From contig JAFLKA010000341.1 in NCBI GenBank assembly GCA_022712735.1, forward strand, positions 1 through 7,924: a stretch of DNA of 7,924 nt. Reading direction: 5' to 3'. The DNA is from Marinosulfonomonas sp. Lineage in GTDB: Bacteria > Pseudomonadota > Alphaproteobacteria > Rhodobacterales > Rhodobacteraceae. Below, one piece after another: positions 1 through 6,291 of the stretch. Every line of letters starts with the position of its first letter. Position 1 is the first letter of the stretch. Position numbers and translations under genes: made by a program. The notes beneath the pieces were generated by a model. The model made no database searches. It was not told where the DNA came from and saw only the letters and a list, made by a program, of their open reading frames with translations.

Positions 1-40
1 GGGCCAGAATAAGGTGAACGACGAGAATGACATTTTCCAT
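1..40 (-). CDS. secG: Preprotein translocase subunit SecG, N-terminal fragment
   Basis: Only the first 13 codons are in the window; the gene runs off the left edge. They read MENVILVVHLILA, which matches the typical start of alphaproteobacterial SecG, where the first membrane helix begins almost at once. SecG is the small two-helix subunit of the SecYEG channel in the inner membrane and assists protein export. The start is the ATG at 40-38; the bases just upstream hold no strong Shine-Dalgarno sequence, only a weak GGAC. The DUF6524-like gene lies upstream on the same strand. In this bacterial group secG is often followed by pyrG, which would lie outside the window (from memory). The call rests on a short but characteristic peptide. 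Confidence 0.75.
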   Translation of the reverse strand, partial: MENVILVVHLILA

Positions 41-73
41 GGGCGGTGAGGTCCGTTTGATTAGGTTTGATGT

Positions 74-102
74 TATCTAGGGGGTGATGGTCGCGCCCGC
101 AA
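74..102 (-). promoter_or_regulatory. Possible secG promoter
   Basis: On the minus strand, TTGCGG (102-97) is followed after exactly 17 bases by TAGATA (79-74), about 34 bases before the secG start codon. Each hexamer matches the sigma-70 consensus at only three positions, so spacing and location carry the call. It sits directly downstream of the 107-127 hairpin. Confidence 0.25.
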
Positions 103-106
103 GCCC

Positions 107-127
107 TTTGAGCAAGTCTCGCTCAAA
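107..127. repeat. 7-bp perfect hairpin between DUF6524 gene and secG
   Basis: TTTGAGC (107-113) and GCTCAAA (121-127) pair perfectly across a 7-base loop. It lies 26 bases after the stop codon of the DUF6524-like gene and just upstream of the possible secG -35 hexamer. No T-run follows on either strand, so it is not a standard intrinsic terminator. It could be a weak terminator, a processing site or an operator. Confidence 0.45.
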
Positions 128-132
128 TGTAT

Positions 133-144
133 CCGGTTAACCGG
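133..144. repeat. Perfect 12-bp palindrome CCGGTTAACCGG
   Basis: A perfect 12-bp palindrome centred on GTTAAC lies 8 bases after the stop codon of the DUF6524-like gene. The flanking bases (ATCC before, GGGAT after) extend the symmetry imperfectly. A 12-bp perfect palindrome in a short intergenic gap is compatible with a dimeric regulator site acting on secG, but no cognate regulator is visible here. Confidence 0.4.
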
Positions 145-152
145 GATGTGCC

Positions 153-548
153 CTACTCGTTGCTTTCGCTGACATCGACCTGCCCCGACAGGGCGCGGCG
201 CACAAAGCTCCAGGACAGGCCAATCCCCAGAACCACCGACATGGCGAAAATCCCGATCCAGACATTGACGCTGGAATTGGTCAGCGACAAAAGCCCGCGA
301 TCATATAAAACCCAGCCCAATGCGGCAACAACGGACGACACCAGAAACATGCCAAGCATCCCGATGGAATGCAGCGTGGCGCGCAAGTAGATTATATATG
401 CGATCACCAGCAGCAGGCCCAGCAGAACGGTCATAGGTAATTCGGACGTGTAATTGGCCAGCGACCAGCGGACATAATTCCACTCGGTCGGATTAAATGT
501 GGCCGCCAGCAGGCCAAACGCAAATGCCCAACGTATCAAAAAACCCAT
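153..548 (-). CDS. DUF6524-like four-helix inner-membrane protein
   Basis: A 131-residue, strongly hydrophobic protein with four predicted membrane segments at about residues 2-18, 38-56, 61-82 and 95-116, and a short acidic tail (DVSESNE). The motif ATFNPTEWNYVRW just after the first segment is what I recall as characteristic of DUF6524 proteins in Rhodobacterales. Function is unknown. I chose the ATG at 548 because GAGAGGG (559-553) lies four bases upstream and the protein then begins with its first helix (MGFLIRW). The frame stays open to an ATG at 626, which would add a 26-residue polar extension without a visible ribosome site. An ATG directly before the chosen one (551) is an equally possible start. 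The gene points away from purA and toward secG. The family name is from memory; the membrane topology is read from the sequence. Confidence 0.75.
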   Translation of the reverse strand: MGFLIRWAFAFGLLAATFNPTEWNYVRWSLANYTSELPMTVLLGLLLVIAYIIYLRATLHSIGMLGMFLVSSVVAALGWVLYDRGLLSLTNSSVNVWIGIFAMSVVLGIGLSWSFVRRALSGQVDVSESNE

Positions 549-684
549 CATGCCCTCTCGGTTTTTCGCAAGAATTGCAGGTTTAATCCCCGTCTGTCCA
601 GTCTTGCTGTGATATTTCGGTTTCATTGCGGGCGCGGGTGCGGCTACAAGGGCACGGGTTTTAACAGATGTCTGGGGATTCTTA

Positions 685-1977
685 ATGGCAAATGTAGTTG
701 TTGTCGGTGCTCAATGGGGCGACGAGGGTAAAGGCAAAATCGTTGACTGGTTGTCGGAACGCGCCGATGTGATCGCGCGGTTTCAAGGCGGGCATAACGC
801 CGGTCATACGCTGGTAATTGATGGCGAGGTTTTCAAACTGGCCGCATTGCCATCGGGGATTGTGCGCGGCGGCAAGTTGAGCGTGATTGGCAACGGGGTG
901 GTGTTGGACCCGTGGCATTTGCTGGGTGAAATCGAGGGCATTCGTGGCCAAGGTGTCGAGATTAACCCTGACAACCTGATGATTGCCGAAAACACGCCGC
1001 TGATCCTGCCGATCCACGGTGAATTGGACCGTGCCCGTGAAAACCAGAACTCGATCGCTAAAATCGGCACCACGGGGCGGGGCATTGGCCCTGCTTATGA
1101 GGATAAAGTCGGGCGGCGCGCCATTCGGGTGGCCGATCTGGGTGACCCCAAGACGCTTGAATTACGGATTGACCGCGCCTTGATGCACCACGATGCGCTG
1201 CGGCGCGGGTTGGGGATGGAGCCGGTGGATCGCGCTGCATTGCTGGCGAAACTGACCGAAGTTGCACCAAAGATTTTGAAATATGCGGCGCCCGTGTGGA
1301 AGGTGCTGAATGAAAAACGCAAAGCCGGTAAGCGGATTTTGTTTGAAGGGGCGCAAGGTGCGCTGCTCGACATTGATTTTGGCACATACCCCTATGTGAC
1401 GTCGTCCAATGTGATTGCGGGACAGGCGGCAACTGGTGTTGGCCTGGGGCCTGGCGCGATTGATTTTGTGCTGGGAATTGTAAAGGCTTACACCACCCGC
1501 GTTGGCGAAGGGCCGTTTCCTGCCGAGCTGGATGACGATGATGGCCAACGTCTGGGCGAGCGGGGCCATGAATTTGGCACCAACACGGGGCGCAAACGCC
1601 GCTGTGGCTGGTTTGATGCGGTTCTGGTGCGCCAGACCTGCGCGACCTCGGGTGTTTCGGGGATTGCTTTTACGAAGCTGGACGTTCTGGACGGGTTCGA
1701 AACGCTGAAGATTTGCGTGGCGTATGAACTGGACGGGGAGCGGCTGGATTATTTGCCAACGGCGGCAGATCAACAGGCCCGATGCACACCAATTTACGAG
1801 GAAATGCCGGGCTGGTCGGAAAGCACGGAAGGGGCACGATCATGGAATGATCTGCCTGCAGCGGCGATCAAATATGTGCGACGGGTTGAGGAGCTGATTG
1901 ATTGCCCAGTGGCAATGCTGTCAACTTCGCCCGAGCGAGAGGATACTATCCTCGTTACTGATCCGTTTGCTGATTAG
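685..1977 (+). CDS. purA: Adenylosuccinate synthase
   Basis: Catalyses IMP + L-aspartate + GTP to adenylosuccinate + GDP + phosphate, the first committed step from IMP to AMP, in the cytoplasm. The 430-residue length is normal for the bacterial enzyme. Signatures in order: GDEGKGK at residues 12-18 (phosphate loop, catalytic Asp13), GGHNAGHT at 35-42 with catalytic His41, GTTGRGIGP from 128 (IMP binding), [21 protein letters not shown] at 221-241 and [12 protein letters not shown] at 298-309. The KLDVLDG guanine-recognition segment and a C-terminal STSPERE follow. All key residues appear intact. The ATG at 685 is preceded by GGGGA (674-678) at a six-base spacing. It is divergent from the DUF6524-like gene. 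The 84-nt inverted repeat begins at the base after the stop codon, and the DUF2842 gene follows in the same direction. No purine riboswitch is apparent in the 136-bp leader region. Confidence 0.98.
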   Translation: MANVVVVGAQWGDEGKGKIVDWLSERADVIARFQGGHNAGHTLVIDGEVFKLAALPSGIVRGGKLSVIGNGVVLDPWHLLGEIEGIRGQGVEINPDNLMIAENTPLILPIHGELDRARENQNSIAKIGTTGRGIGPAYEDKVGRRAIRVADLGDPKTLELRIDRALMHHDALRRGLGMEPVDRAALLAKLTEVAPKILKYAAPVWKVLNEKRKAGKRILFEGAQGALLDIDFGTYPYVTSSNVIAGQAATGVGLGPGAIDFVLGIVKAYTTRVGEGPFPAELDDDDGQRLGERGHEFGTNTGRKRRCGWFDAVLVRQTCATSGVSGIAFTKLDVLDGFETLKICVAYELDGERLDYLPTAADQQARCTPIYEEMPGWSESTEGARSWNDLPAAAIKYVRRVEELIDCPVAMLSTSPEREDTILVTDPFAD

Positions 1978-2061
1978 GTGTTTTCAGTTAATAATGAATC
2001 AAAATCCACCCCAAGAGTGGGCGAATTTTGATGCTCTTATGTCAATGTAAACTGAAAGCAC
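1978..2061 (+). repeat. 84-nt structured inverted repeat, copy 1 (purA-DUF2842 gap)
   Basis: Outer arms 1978-1989 (GTGTTTTCAGTT) and 2050-2061 (AACTGAAAGCAC) pair over 12 of 12 positions, counting one G-T. Nested inside, ATCAAAAT (1998-2005) pairs perfectly with ATTTTGAT (2025-2032). Between these inner arms lies the core, in which ACCCCA/TGGG can close an AGAG tetraloop. A second copy lies at 7149-7233 on the minus strand. The two share TGAATC, the core ACCCCAAGAGTGGGCGAATT and GATGCTCTT, while the outer arms differ but still pair in each. The element starts immediately after the purA stop and ends four bases before the DUF2842 ATG, so its right arm covers that gene's ribosome-binding region. 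There is no T-run after it. It may be a structured untranslated RNA or a short palindromic mobile repeat. Confidence 0.8.
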
Positions 2062-2065
2062 TGTG

Positions 2066-2308
2066 ATGTCGTTGTCTTATAAATCCCGCCGCCGCTGGTC
2101 CCTGATCATCTTGTTGATTGGACTACCGCTCTATATCGCGGCTGCACTGTTTGTGGTGTCGCTGTTTGACCGCCCGCCATTCCTGTTGGAACTGGCGACT
2201 TATATCATTCTGGGGTTCCTGTGGATGATCCCTTTCAAGTTTGTGTTTCTTGGGGTGGGCAAAGCCGATCCGGATGCACAAACCGACGATGAAGCGGGCC
2301 AAAAATAA
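2066..2308 (+). CDS. DUF2842 family small membrane protein
   Basis: An 80-residue protein with a basic N-terminus (SYKSRRRW) and two membrane segments, about residues 11-33 and 40-62, joined by the short FDRPP turn. A soluble acidic tail rich in Asp, Glu and Gln follows. The layout and the motifs YKxRRRW, LPLY, DRPP and PFKFVFLGVGKADPD match DUF2842 as I know it from alphaproteobacteria; function is unknown. I chose the ATG at 2066 because it gives the usual M-x-L-SYK start. A GTG directly upstream at 2063 would add one residue. The only ribosome-site candidate is GAAAG (2054-2058), which lies within the right outer arm of the upstream inverted repeat, so folding could limit initiation. It probably shares a transcript with purA, and a terminator hairpin begins two bases after the stop. 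Confidence 0.85.
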   Translation: MSLSYKSRRRWSLIILLIGLPLYIAAALFVVSLFDRPPFLLELATYIILGFLWMIPFKFVFLGVGKADPDAQTDDEAGQK

Positions 2309-2332
2309 ACGGGGCAGCCCGAAGGCTACCCC
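2301..2332. terminator. Shared terminator hairpin between convergent genes
   Basis: GGGGCAGCC (2311-2319), loop CGAA, GGCTACCCC (2324-2332). Read on the plus strand it has one C-A mismatch and a weak ATTTGT tail. Read on the minus strand the mismatch becomes a G-U pair, the loop is the stable TTCG, and the hairpin is followed by GTTTATTTTT. It is therefore a stronger intrinsic terminator for the acidic-protein gene (stop at 2369) than for purA-DUF2842, but it can serve both. Confidence 0.8.
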
Positions 2333-2368
2333 ATTTGTCATTCACGCAGTTAAAGTGAGAATTCTGTT

Positions 2369-4312
2369 TTATTCGCCAGCGTAGCGGGCTTCGGGCTTGA
2401 AACGGGTCGAGTCCGCGATTTCAAACTGGCCACGCTTGATCTTGATGATTTTGCCCTGACGCAGCAATTGTCCGAATGACCGCAAACCTTCTTCGCGGTT
2501 AAATTCGTTCTTGCCGGCAAAGCTGGCCACCTGACGCATGATCTGTGGGCGCGCAAAATGTGGGCGCCCTTCAACATATGCGGTGTAGGCGGCTGCGGCC
2601 TCTAGCAGATCAGGCAGTTCGGTCGCGCCCATCTTTTCGGCGAAATCGGCAAAGCTGGTGCTGTCGGCAAAGATGTTTGCGCCATTGTCTTGGCTTTCAT
2701 CACTGTCGCCTGATGATTCCAGATCAGCCAGACCATTTTCGACTTCATGCAAAGGTGCCATGTCTTTTACAATGCGGCGCGGGCGAATTGATGTGGCTGG
2801 CTCTGATTGTTCAGCGGTCTCGATTTCATCAATGCGTTGCTCTGAAACCAGAATCAACGGCGCCGGTTGTTCCTCGCGGGTGCCGCCTTTTGCTTTGGCG
2901 CGGCGCGGGATTACGGCCTCGGCCAGATCGGTGCGGTAAGCGCCTGAATCATCGGCGGGTTGTGCTTCTTTCTTTGGGTTTATCTTGCGTTCTGCAACGG
3001 TTGCCGCCACCGCAGCCCGAAGGTGCGAAATAGCGGAACGGCGACGCGCGCTGTCGCTGGTTTCCAACTGTGCGTTGGTTTCATCCAGCAGACGCGACAC
3101 AGAAGCCTCGTCCTGGGCACCGCCCTCATCGTGCAGGGCACGATTTGCGCGTTCCGAACGCATTGCGGTATCAATGCCGACATCTGTATTGGCGGGTGTT
3201 TCCATTTCGACATCTGCAAGCTCGGCCATCAATTCAGCTTCGTCTTCGGCTGAAAGGTTGGTTTGACCCAAAGCGGCTTCCGTATCGTTCTGGCTGTCTT
3301 CATCGGCAATGATATCGTCTGGGGCGTCTGCCTCGTCTTCAGCATCTTGCTCGATGACAGATTTTTTCACTTTGATAACGCGGGCGCGAGTGGGTTTGAC
3401 AAGCTTTGCCATTTCTTGCGCTGCATCGCTTTCCTCAGTGTCATCCGTCGCTTCGATAACGTCTTCTTCAACGATGTCATCTGTAGCTTCGGCTTCTTCT
3501 GTGGCTTCTTTTGCGGCATCATCGCCGCCATCTTCCAAGCCATCTTCTTCATATTCGTCTTCATAAGCAGCTGATTTAACGTCGGCCCCGTTTTGCTCAT
3601 CGGTCTCGTCGGAAGATTCCTGTGTCACCCGGCTCATCATTGTGCTCAGGTCGGTGTCTTCTTCAATGTCTTCGATTTCAGCGTCAACGGTGACTTCAGC
3701 GGCGACGGTGACGTCATCCTGCTCGTCCACTTCGGGCTCGGCCTCATCTGCCTCATCTGCGGGTGTCTCTTCTGTAAAGATTGACGCAGCAGCACCAGCT
3801 GTCTGGTTTTGGGCCACAACCGCACGAATGCGGCGCAGTTTAGCGGCAACGCTTTCGGTGTCGGCCTCAGTGGGTGCTTCAGGTGACATAAACTCGGCGC
3901 GTGCCTCGTCCTGGGTGTCATCATATTCGTTGGTCGGAACAACCAGAGCCGCGGTTTCTTCTTTTGCGACAGGCTCTACAATTGTGGGCTCCACAACAGG
4001 GGCAGGCTCTACAACAGGAGCGGATTTCTCAACCGGTGCGGCCACTTCAATGGCTTGCTCGATCGGGCGCAGTACAACACCGGTGTCGTCAATTTTGGCC
4101 TCGACTTGCCGTTTGATTTCGCGGCCAGCAATTTTGGCGAGCATTTCTGCATCGGGCGTCGGGGGTTCTGCGCCAAAATAGCGGTCATCGGCCGCCAGAT
4201 CTCGGAAATATTCGGCAATTGCCTTCATCGTGCTAAAGGAATCGTCGAATCCCTCAAGGGTGCACGAAAATGTGCCGTATGAGACTGTTAAAATTTTGCT
4301 CGCACCAATCAT
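2369..4312 (-). CDS. Conserved acidic protein with folded ends and a long disordered middle; unknown function
   Basis: 647 residues in three parts. Residues 1-85 look folded (SKILTVSYGTFSCTLEGFDD, FSTMKAIAEYFRDLAADDRYFG, then a helix to about 75). Residues 86-550 are low-complexity, very rich in Glu, Asp, Ala and Thr and poor in aromatics. They are interrupted by short basic or helical islands: AAKLRRIRAVVAQN (156-169), RARVIKVKKS (309-318) and a longer helix with RRRSAISHLRAAVAATVAERK (423-443). Residues 551-640 look folded again; ARPQIMRQVASF through LRQGKIIKIKRGQFEI (587-631) resembles a winged-helix fold. I recognise both ends as conserved among Rhodobacterales proteins of unknown function, sometimes given unconvincing names; I see no catalytic motif, signal peptide or membrane segment. 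The ATG at 4312 has AAGAGAG upstream. It is divergent from the thiamine diphosphokinase gene and ends at a strong terminator. Confidence 0.75.
   Translation of the reverse strand: MIGASKILTVSYGTFSCTLEGFDDSFSTMKAIAEYFRDLAADDRYFGAEPPTPDAEMLAKIAGREIKRQVEAKIDDTGVVLRPIEQAIEVAAPVEKSAPVVEPAPVVEPTIVEPVAKEETAALVVPTNEYDDTQDEARAEFMSPEAPTEADTESVAAKLRRIRAVVAQNQTAGAAASIFTEETPADEADEAEPEVDEQDDVTVAAEVTVDAEIEDIEEDTDLSTMMSRVTQESSDETDEQNGADVKSAAYEDEYEEDGLEDGGDDAAKEATEEAEATDDIVEEDVIEATDDTEESDAAQEMAKLVKPTRARVIKVKKSVIEQDAEDEADAPDDIIADEDSQNDTEAALGQTNLSAEDEAELMAELADVEMETPANTDVGIDTAMRSERANRALHDEGGAQDEASVSRLLDETNAQLETSDSARRRSAISHLRAAVAATVAERKINPKKEAQPADDSGAYRTDLAEAVIPRRAKAKGGTREEQPAPLILVSEQRIDEIETAEQSEPATSIRPRRIVKDMAPLHEVENGLADLESSGDSDESQDNGANIFADSTSFADFAEKMGATELPDLLEAAAAYTAYVEGRPHFARPQIMRQVASFAGKNEFNREEGLRSFGQLLRQGKIIKIKRGQFEIADSTRFKPEARYAGE
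3972..4022. repeat. 18-bp tandem repeat inside the acidic-protein gene
   Basis: Two 18-bp units (3987-4004 and 4005-4022, both of the type GGCTCYACAACAGGRGC) follow a diverged 15-bp partial unit (3972-3986). On the coding strand they give the repeated peptide PVVEPAPVVEPTIVEP at about residues 99-114. This points to length variation of the linker by slippage. It is a coding repeat, not a separate element. Confidence 0.6.
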
Positions 4313-4455
4313 TGGCCTGCTCTCTTTCTATTTTTTCTGCCTTCAACTGCATATTTACCGACGAATGGTTCGTTTTCATGGACAAAACAGGGAATTTTTA
4401 GGTATTAATTCATGGCCAAATTGTGGCGATTTTTCTAAAAAGGCGGTGAAATACG

Positions 4456-5115
4456 GTGAATCCCCCCATTGTTGACACAAATCACCCTGTAACTCTGTTA
4501 GGTGGCGGATTGGTTAATTCCGACATGGTTAACCTTGCGTTACGTTTTGCTCCGAATCTGGTTGCGGCGGATGGTGGTGCACGGGTTGCACTGGGTTTGG
4601 GCCATATACCAAAGGCGGTTATCGGCGATTTTGATTCGATTGATGCAGATACTATAGCGCAAATCCCGCACCAGCGCTTGCATAGGGTCAAAGAGCAAGA
4701 CAGCACCGATTTTGACAAATGCCTGCGCAATATCAAGGCCCCGTTGATATTGGGGGTCGGATTTGCCGGCGGGCGGCTGGATCACGAGTTGGCGGCCTAT
4801 AACGCACTGGTGCGCCATCCCGATAAGCGCTGTGTGCTGCTGGGCGAGGTGGATTTGTGTTTTGTGGTGCCGGATCAGGTGCGGCTGGAATTGCCGGTCG
4901 GCACGCGGGTGTCGCTGTTTCCGCTGGCGCGGTGTCATGTCACAACCACGGGGCTGCGGTGGTCGTTTCAGGGGTTGGAGATGGCGCCAGACGACAAGAT
5001 CGGCACCTCGAACGAGGCCAGCGCGGAGGTGGTGGAGGTGCAGGTGTCGAAACCAAAGCTGCTGATGATCCTGCCGCTCGCGCATCTGGGCGCAGTGATC
5101 AAGGCGCTGGGCTAG
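4456..5115 (+). CDS. thiN: Thiamine diphosphokinase (thiamine pyrophosphokinase)
   Basis: Transfers pyrophosphate from ATP to thiamine, giving thiamine diphosphate and AMP, in the cytoplasm; this makes the active cofactor from salvaged thiamine. The 219-residue length fits the family. Signatures: LLGGG (14-18), AADGGA (37-42), PKAVIGDFDSID (52-63, the acidic Mg-ATP site), QDSTDFDKCL (81-90) and GGRLDHELAAYNAL (105-118). A beta-rich C-terminal thiamine-binding domain follows, with GLRWSF (166-171) and GTSNEAS (183-189). The start is a GTG at 4456, nine bases after AAGGCGG (4440-4446); no in-frame ATG fits better. The symbol is borrowed from the Bacillus enzyme. I find no TPP riboswitch motifs in the 143-bp gap upstream, which is shared with the divergent acidic-protein gene and shows no convincing promoter. 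The stop codon overlaps that of the convergent transporter gene. Confidence 0.93.
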   Translation: MNPPIVDTNHPVTLLGGGLVNSDMVNLALRFAPNLVAADGGARVALGLGHIPKAVIGDFDSIDADTIAQIPHQRLHRVKEQDSTDFDKCLRNIKAPLILGVGFAGGRLDHELAAYNALVRHPDKRCVLLGEVDLCFVVPDQVRLELPVGTRVSLFPLARCHVTTTGLRWSFQGLEMAPDDKIGTSNEASAEVVEVQVSKPKLLMILPLAHLGAVIKALG

Positions 5116-6020
5116 ACCGTTTGCGCAATCCGCCGTTCGCGCATCACTATGTATAGGCCAGCCGCGATGGTGATCAGGATACCGATGGCGGCGAGCCCAT
5201 TGGGGAAGTCGGAAAATATCATCCAGCCAATCAGCGTGGCAAACGGAATTTCCAGATATTGCACCGGCGCCAGCGTGGCGGTGGGGGCGTATTTTAACGA
5301 CAATGTCATGATCAGATGCGCAAAGGTGCCCATTACGCCCAATGCAATCAGCAAGATCCAGTCAGGACGGGTTGGACTGATCAGGGTCAGGGCGGGGATG
5401 GTGCTGGAGGAGGTCATCCACAGGGCGATACCAAGGAGGATCAGGGCCATGCCGCCGCTTATGGCTTGCAGGGTGATGGGATCGGAATTCGCGGTTAACT
5501 GGCGGGTGACTATTATGAAACCGGCGAAGGCCACGGCGACGACCAGCGGCAACAAAGCCACCGCGCCGACATCTGTAAAGCTGGGCTGGATCACAAATAA
5601 CGTGCCGATGAACCCGGCGGCACAGGCGGCGAGACGGTGCGGGCCGATGTGCTCTTTCAGGATAAACGATGCGAGCAGCAGCAGAAGGATGGGCTCGACA
5701 AAGGCAATCGCCAAAGCCTCGGCCAATGGCAGATAGATCAGCGACAGGAACATCGCGCCGATGCCGATGATATGTAGGATGGCGCGCAAAAACAGCAGCG
5801 CCAGCGTGCGTTTGGACATGCGCATATCACGACGGGTGATCAGGACGACGGGCAGCAGTATGATCAGCTGGATGGCAAAACGGATGGTGAGGATCTGGAT
5901 CACCGGCACGGTGTCGCCCAGCAGTTTGGCCATGGCATCGGCGAATGGGGCCAGCACGCAGAACGCGGCCATCAGCAGGATGCCCAAAAGCGGGCGGTCT
6001 GTGTGCGGGGCAATGGACAT
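5112..6020 (-). CDS. EamA/DMT-family transporter (RhaT/RarD-like permease)
   Basis: 302 residues with about ten membrane helices in two homologous halves, roughly 10-145 and 152-295: the usual EamA duplication of the drug/metabolite transporter superfamily. The first half carries PLAEALAIAFVEPI (98-111) and LKEHIGPHRLAACAAGFIGT (121-140). The second carries YAPTATLAPVQYLEIPFATLIGW (244-266) and the closing segment GILITIAAGLYIV (280-292). The positive loop (RRDMRMSKR, 63-71) fits an inside-facing turn. Substrate cannot be told from sequence; family members export amino acids, metabolites or drugs. The ATG at 6020 lacks a clear Shine-Dalgarno sequence, but the MSxxPHTDRPLLGILLM start is usual for relatives. 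The gene converges with thiamine diphosphokinase, sharing the bases CTAG in both stop codons, and is divergent from the arginase-family gene across a gap with a phased repeat array. Confidence 0.9.
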   Translation of the reverse strand: MSIAPHTDRPLLGILLMAAFCVLAPFADAMAKLLGDTVPVIQILTIRFAIQLIILLPVVLITRRDMRMSKRTLALLFLRAILHIIGIGAMFLSLIYLPLAEALAIAFVEPILLLLLASFILKEHIGPHRLAACAAGFIGTLFVIQPSFTDVGAVALLPLVVAVAFAGFIIVTRQLTANSDPITLQAISGGMALILLGIALWMTSSSTIPALTLISPTRPDWILLIALGVMGTFAHLIMTLSLKYAPTATLAPVQYLEIPFATLIGWMIFSDFPNGLAAIGILITIAAGLYIVMRERRIAQTV

Positions 6021-6145
6021 TCGGGCAAGCTATGACGCGGCGATTTCGGGGGCAATGGTTAATGCGCCGGACGGGGATTTGTAGCGTGCGCGGGGGTAGG
6101 GGTGTGTTTGGCTCGGTTAATATGGCGGTTTTGGCGTTTTGGCGG

Positions 6146-6186
6146 ATATGAACCGCATATGAATTCCATATGAATTGCATATGCGG
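6146..6186. promoter_or_regulatory. 11-bp-phased ATATG array with dyad symmetry in a divergent promoter region
   Basis: ATATG occurs at 6146, 6157, 6168 and 6179, exactly 11 bp apart; the first three are followed by AA and two by AATT. Superimposed is a dyad: CCGCATATG (6153-6161) and CATATGCGG (6178-6186) are perfect reverse complements, centred on the middle CATATG (6167-6172). One turn of DNA per repeat suggests a regulator binding along one face. The array lies 106 bases before the arginase-family start and about 125 bases before the transporter start, so it could act on either or both. The remaining bases of this 271-bp gap hold nothing else I can name. Confidence 0.6.
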
Positions 6187-6291
6187 GTTTTCAAAGGTCA
6201 GGTGGGTTAACGGGGCGTACGGTGGGGGAATGTTAAGGGGCCGCGACCCTTGCGCATTGTCCGGTTTCATCCGCCGTGTTAGCCGTGGCAA

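Noticed and set aside
551..626. Upstream ATG at 626 as start of the DUF6524-like gene
   Set aside because: The extra 26 residues are polar, lack a ribosome site and do not fit the family start, whereas GAGAGGG precedes the ATG at 548.
1143..1155. Partial match to the repeat core (GACCCCAAGACG) inside purA
   Set aside because: Only about ten bases match, there is no stem around it, and it lies in a coding region.
1162..1773. 203-codon minus-strand open frame inside purA
   Set aside because: purA is intact with all active-site motifs; the antisense frame has no family signature.
3642..4181. 179-codon Ser/Ala-rich open frame on the plus strand
   Set aside because: It is the reverse-strand shadow of the Asp/Glu/Ala-rich linker; GAx and GCx codons read backwards give Ser and Ala runs.
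4313..4455. Possible TPP riboswitch ahead of thiamine diphosphokinase
   Set aside because: The conserved CTGAGA and ACCTGATC-type motifs of the thi-box are not present in this gap on either strand.
4511..4533. CtrA-like sites (TTAACCAT on the minus strand here and again near 6053-6060)
   Set aside because: The first lies inside coding sequence and the paired half-site spacing is wrong; single 8-mers are expected by chance. The one near 6053 is upstream of the transporter but has no partner at the right spacing.
5149..5736. 195-codon open frame on the plus strand
   Set aside because: It is fully antisense to the transporter gene, whose hydrophobic helices and family motifs are clear; the plus-strand protein has no recognisable domain and arises from codon bias.
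5112..6020. Transporter as a dedicated thiamine carrier because it adjoins thiamine diphosphokinase
   Set aside because: The genes are convergent, not in an operon, and the EamA fold does not reveal substrate; adjacency alone is too weak.
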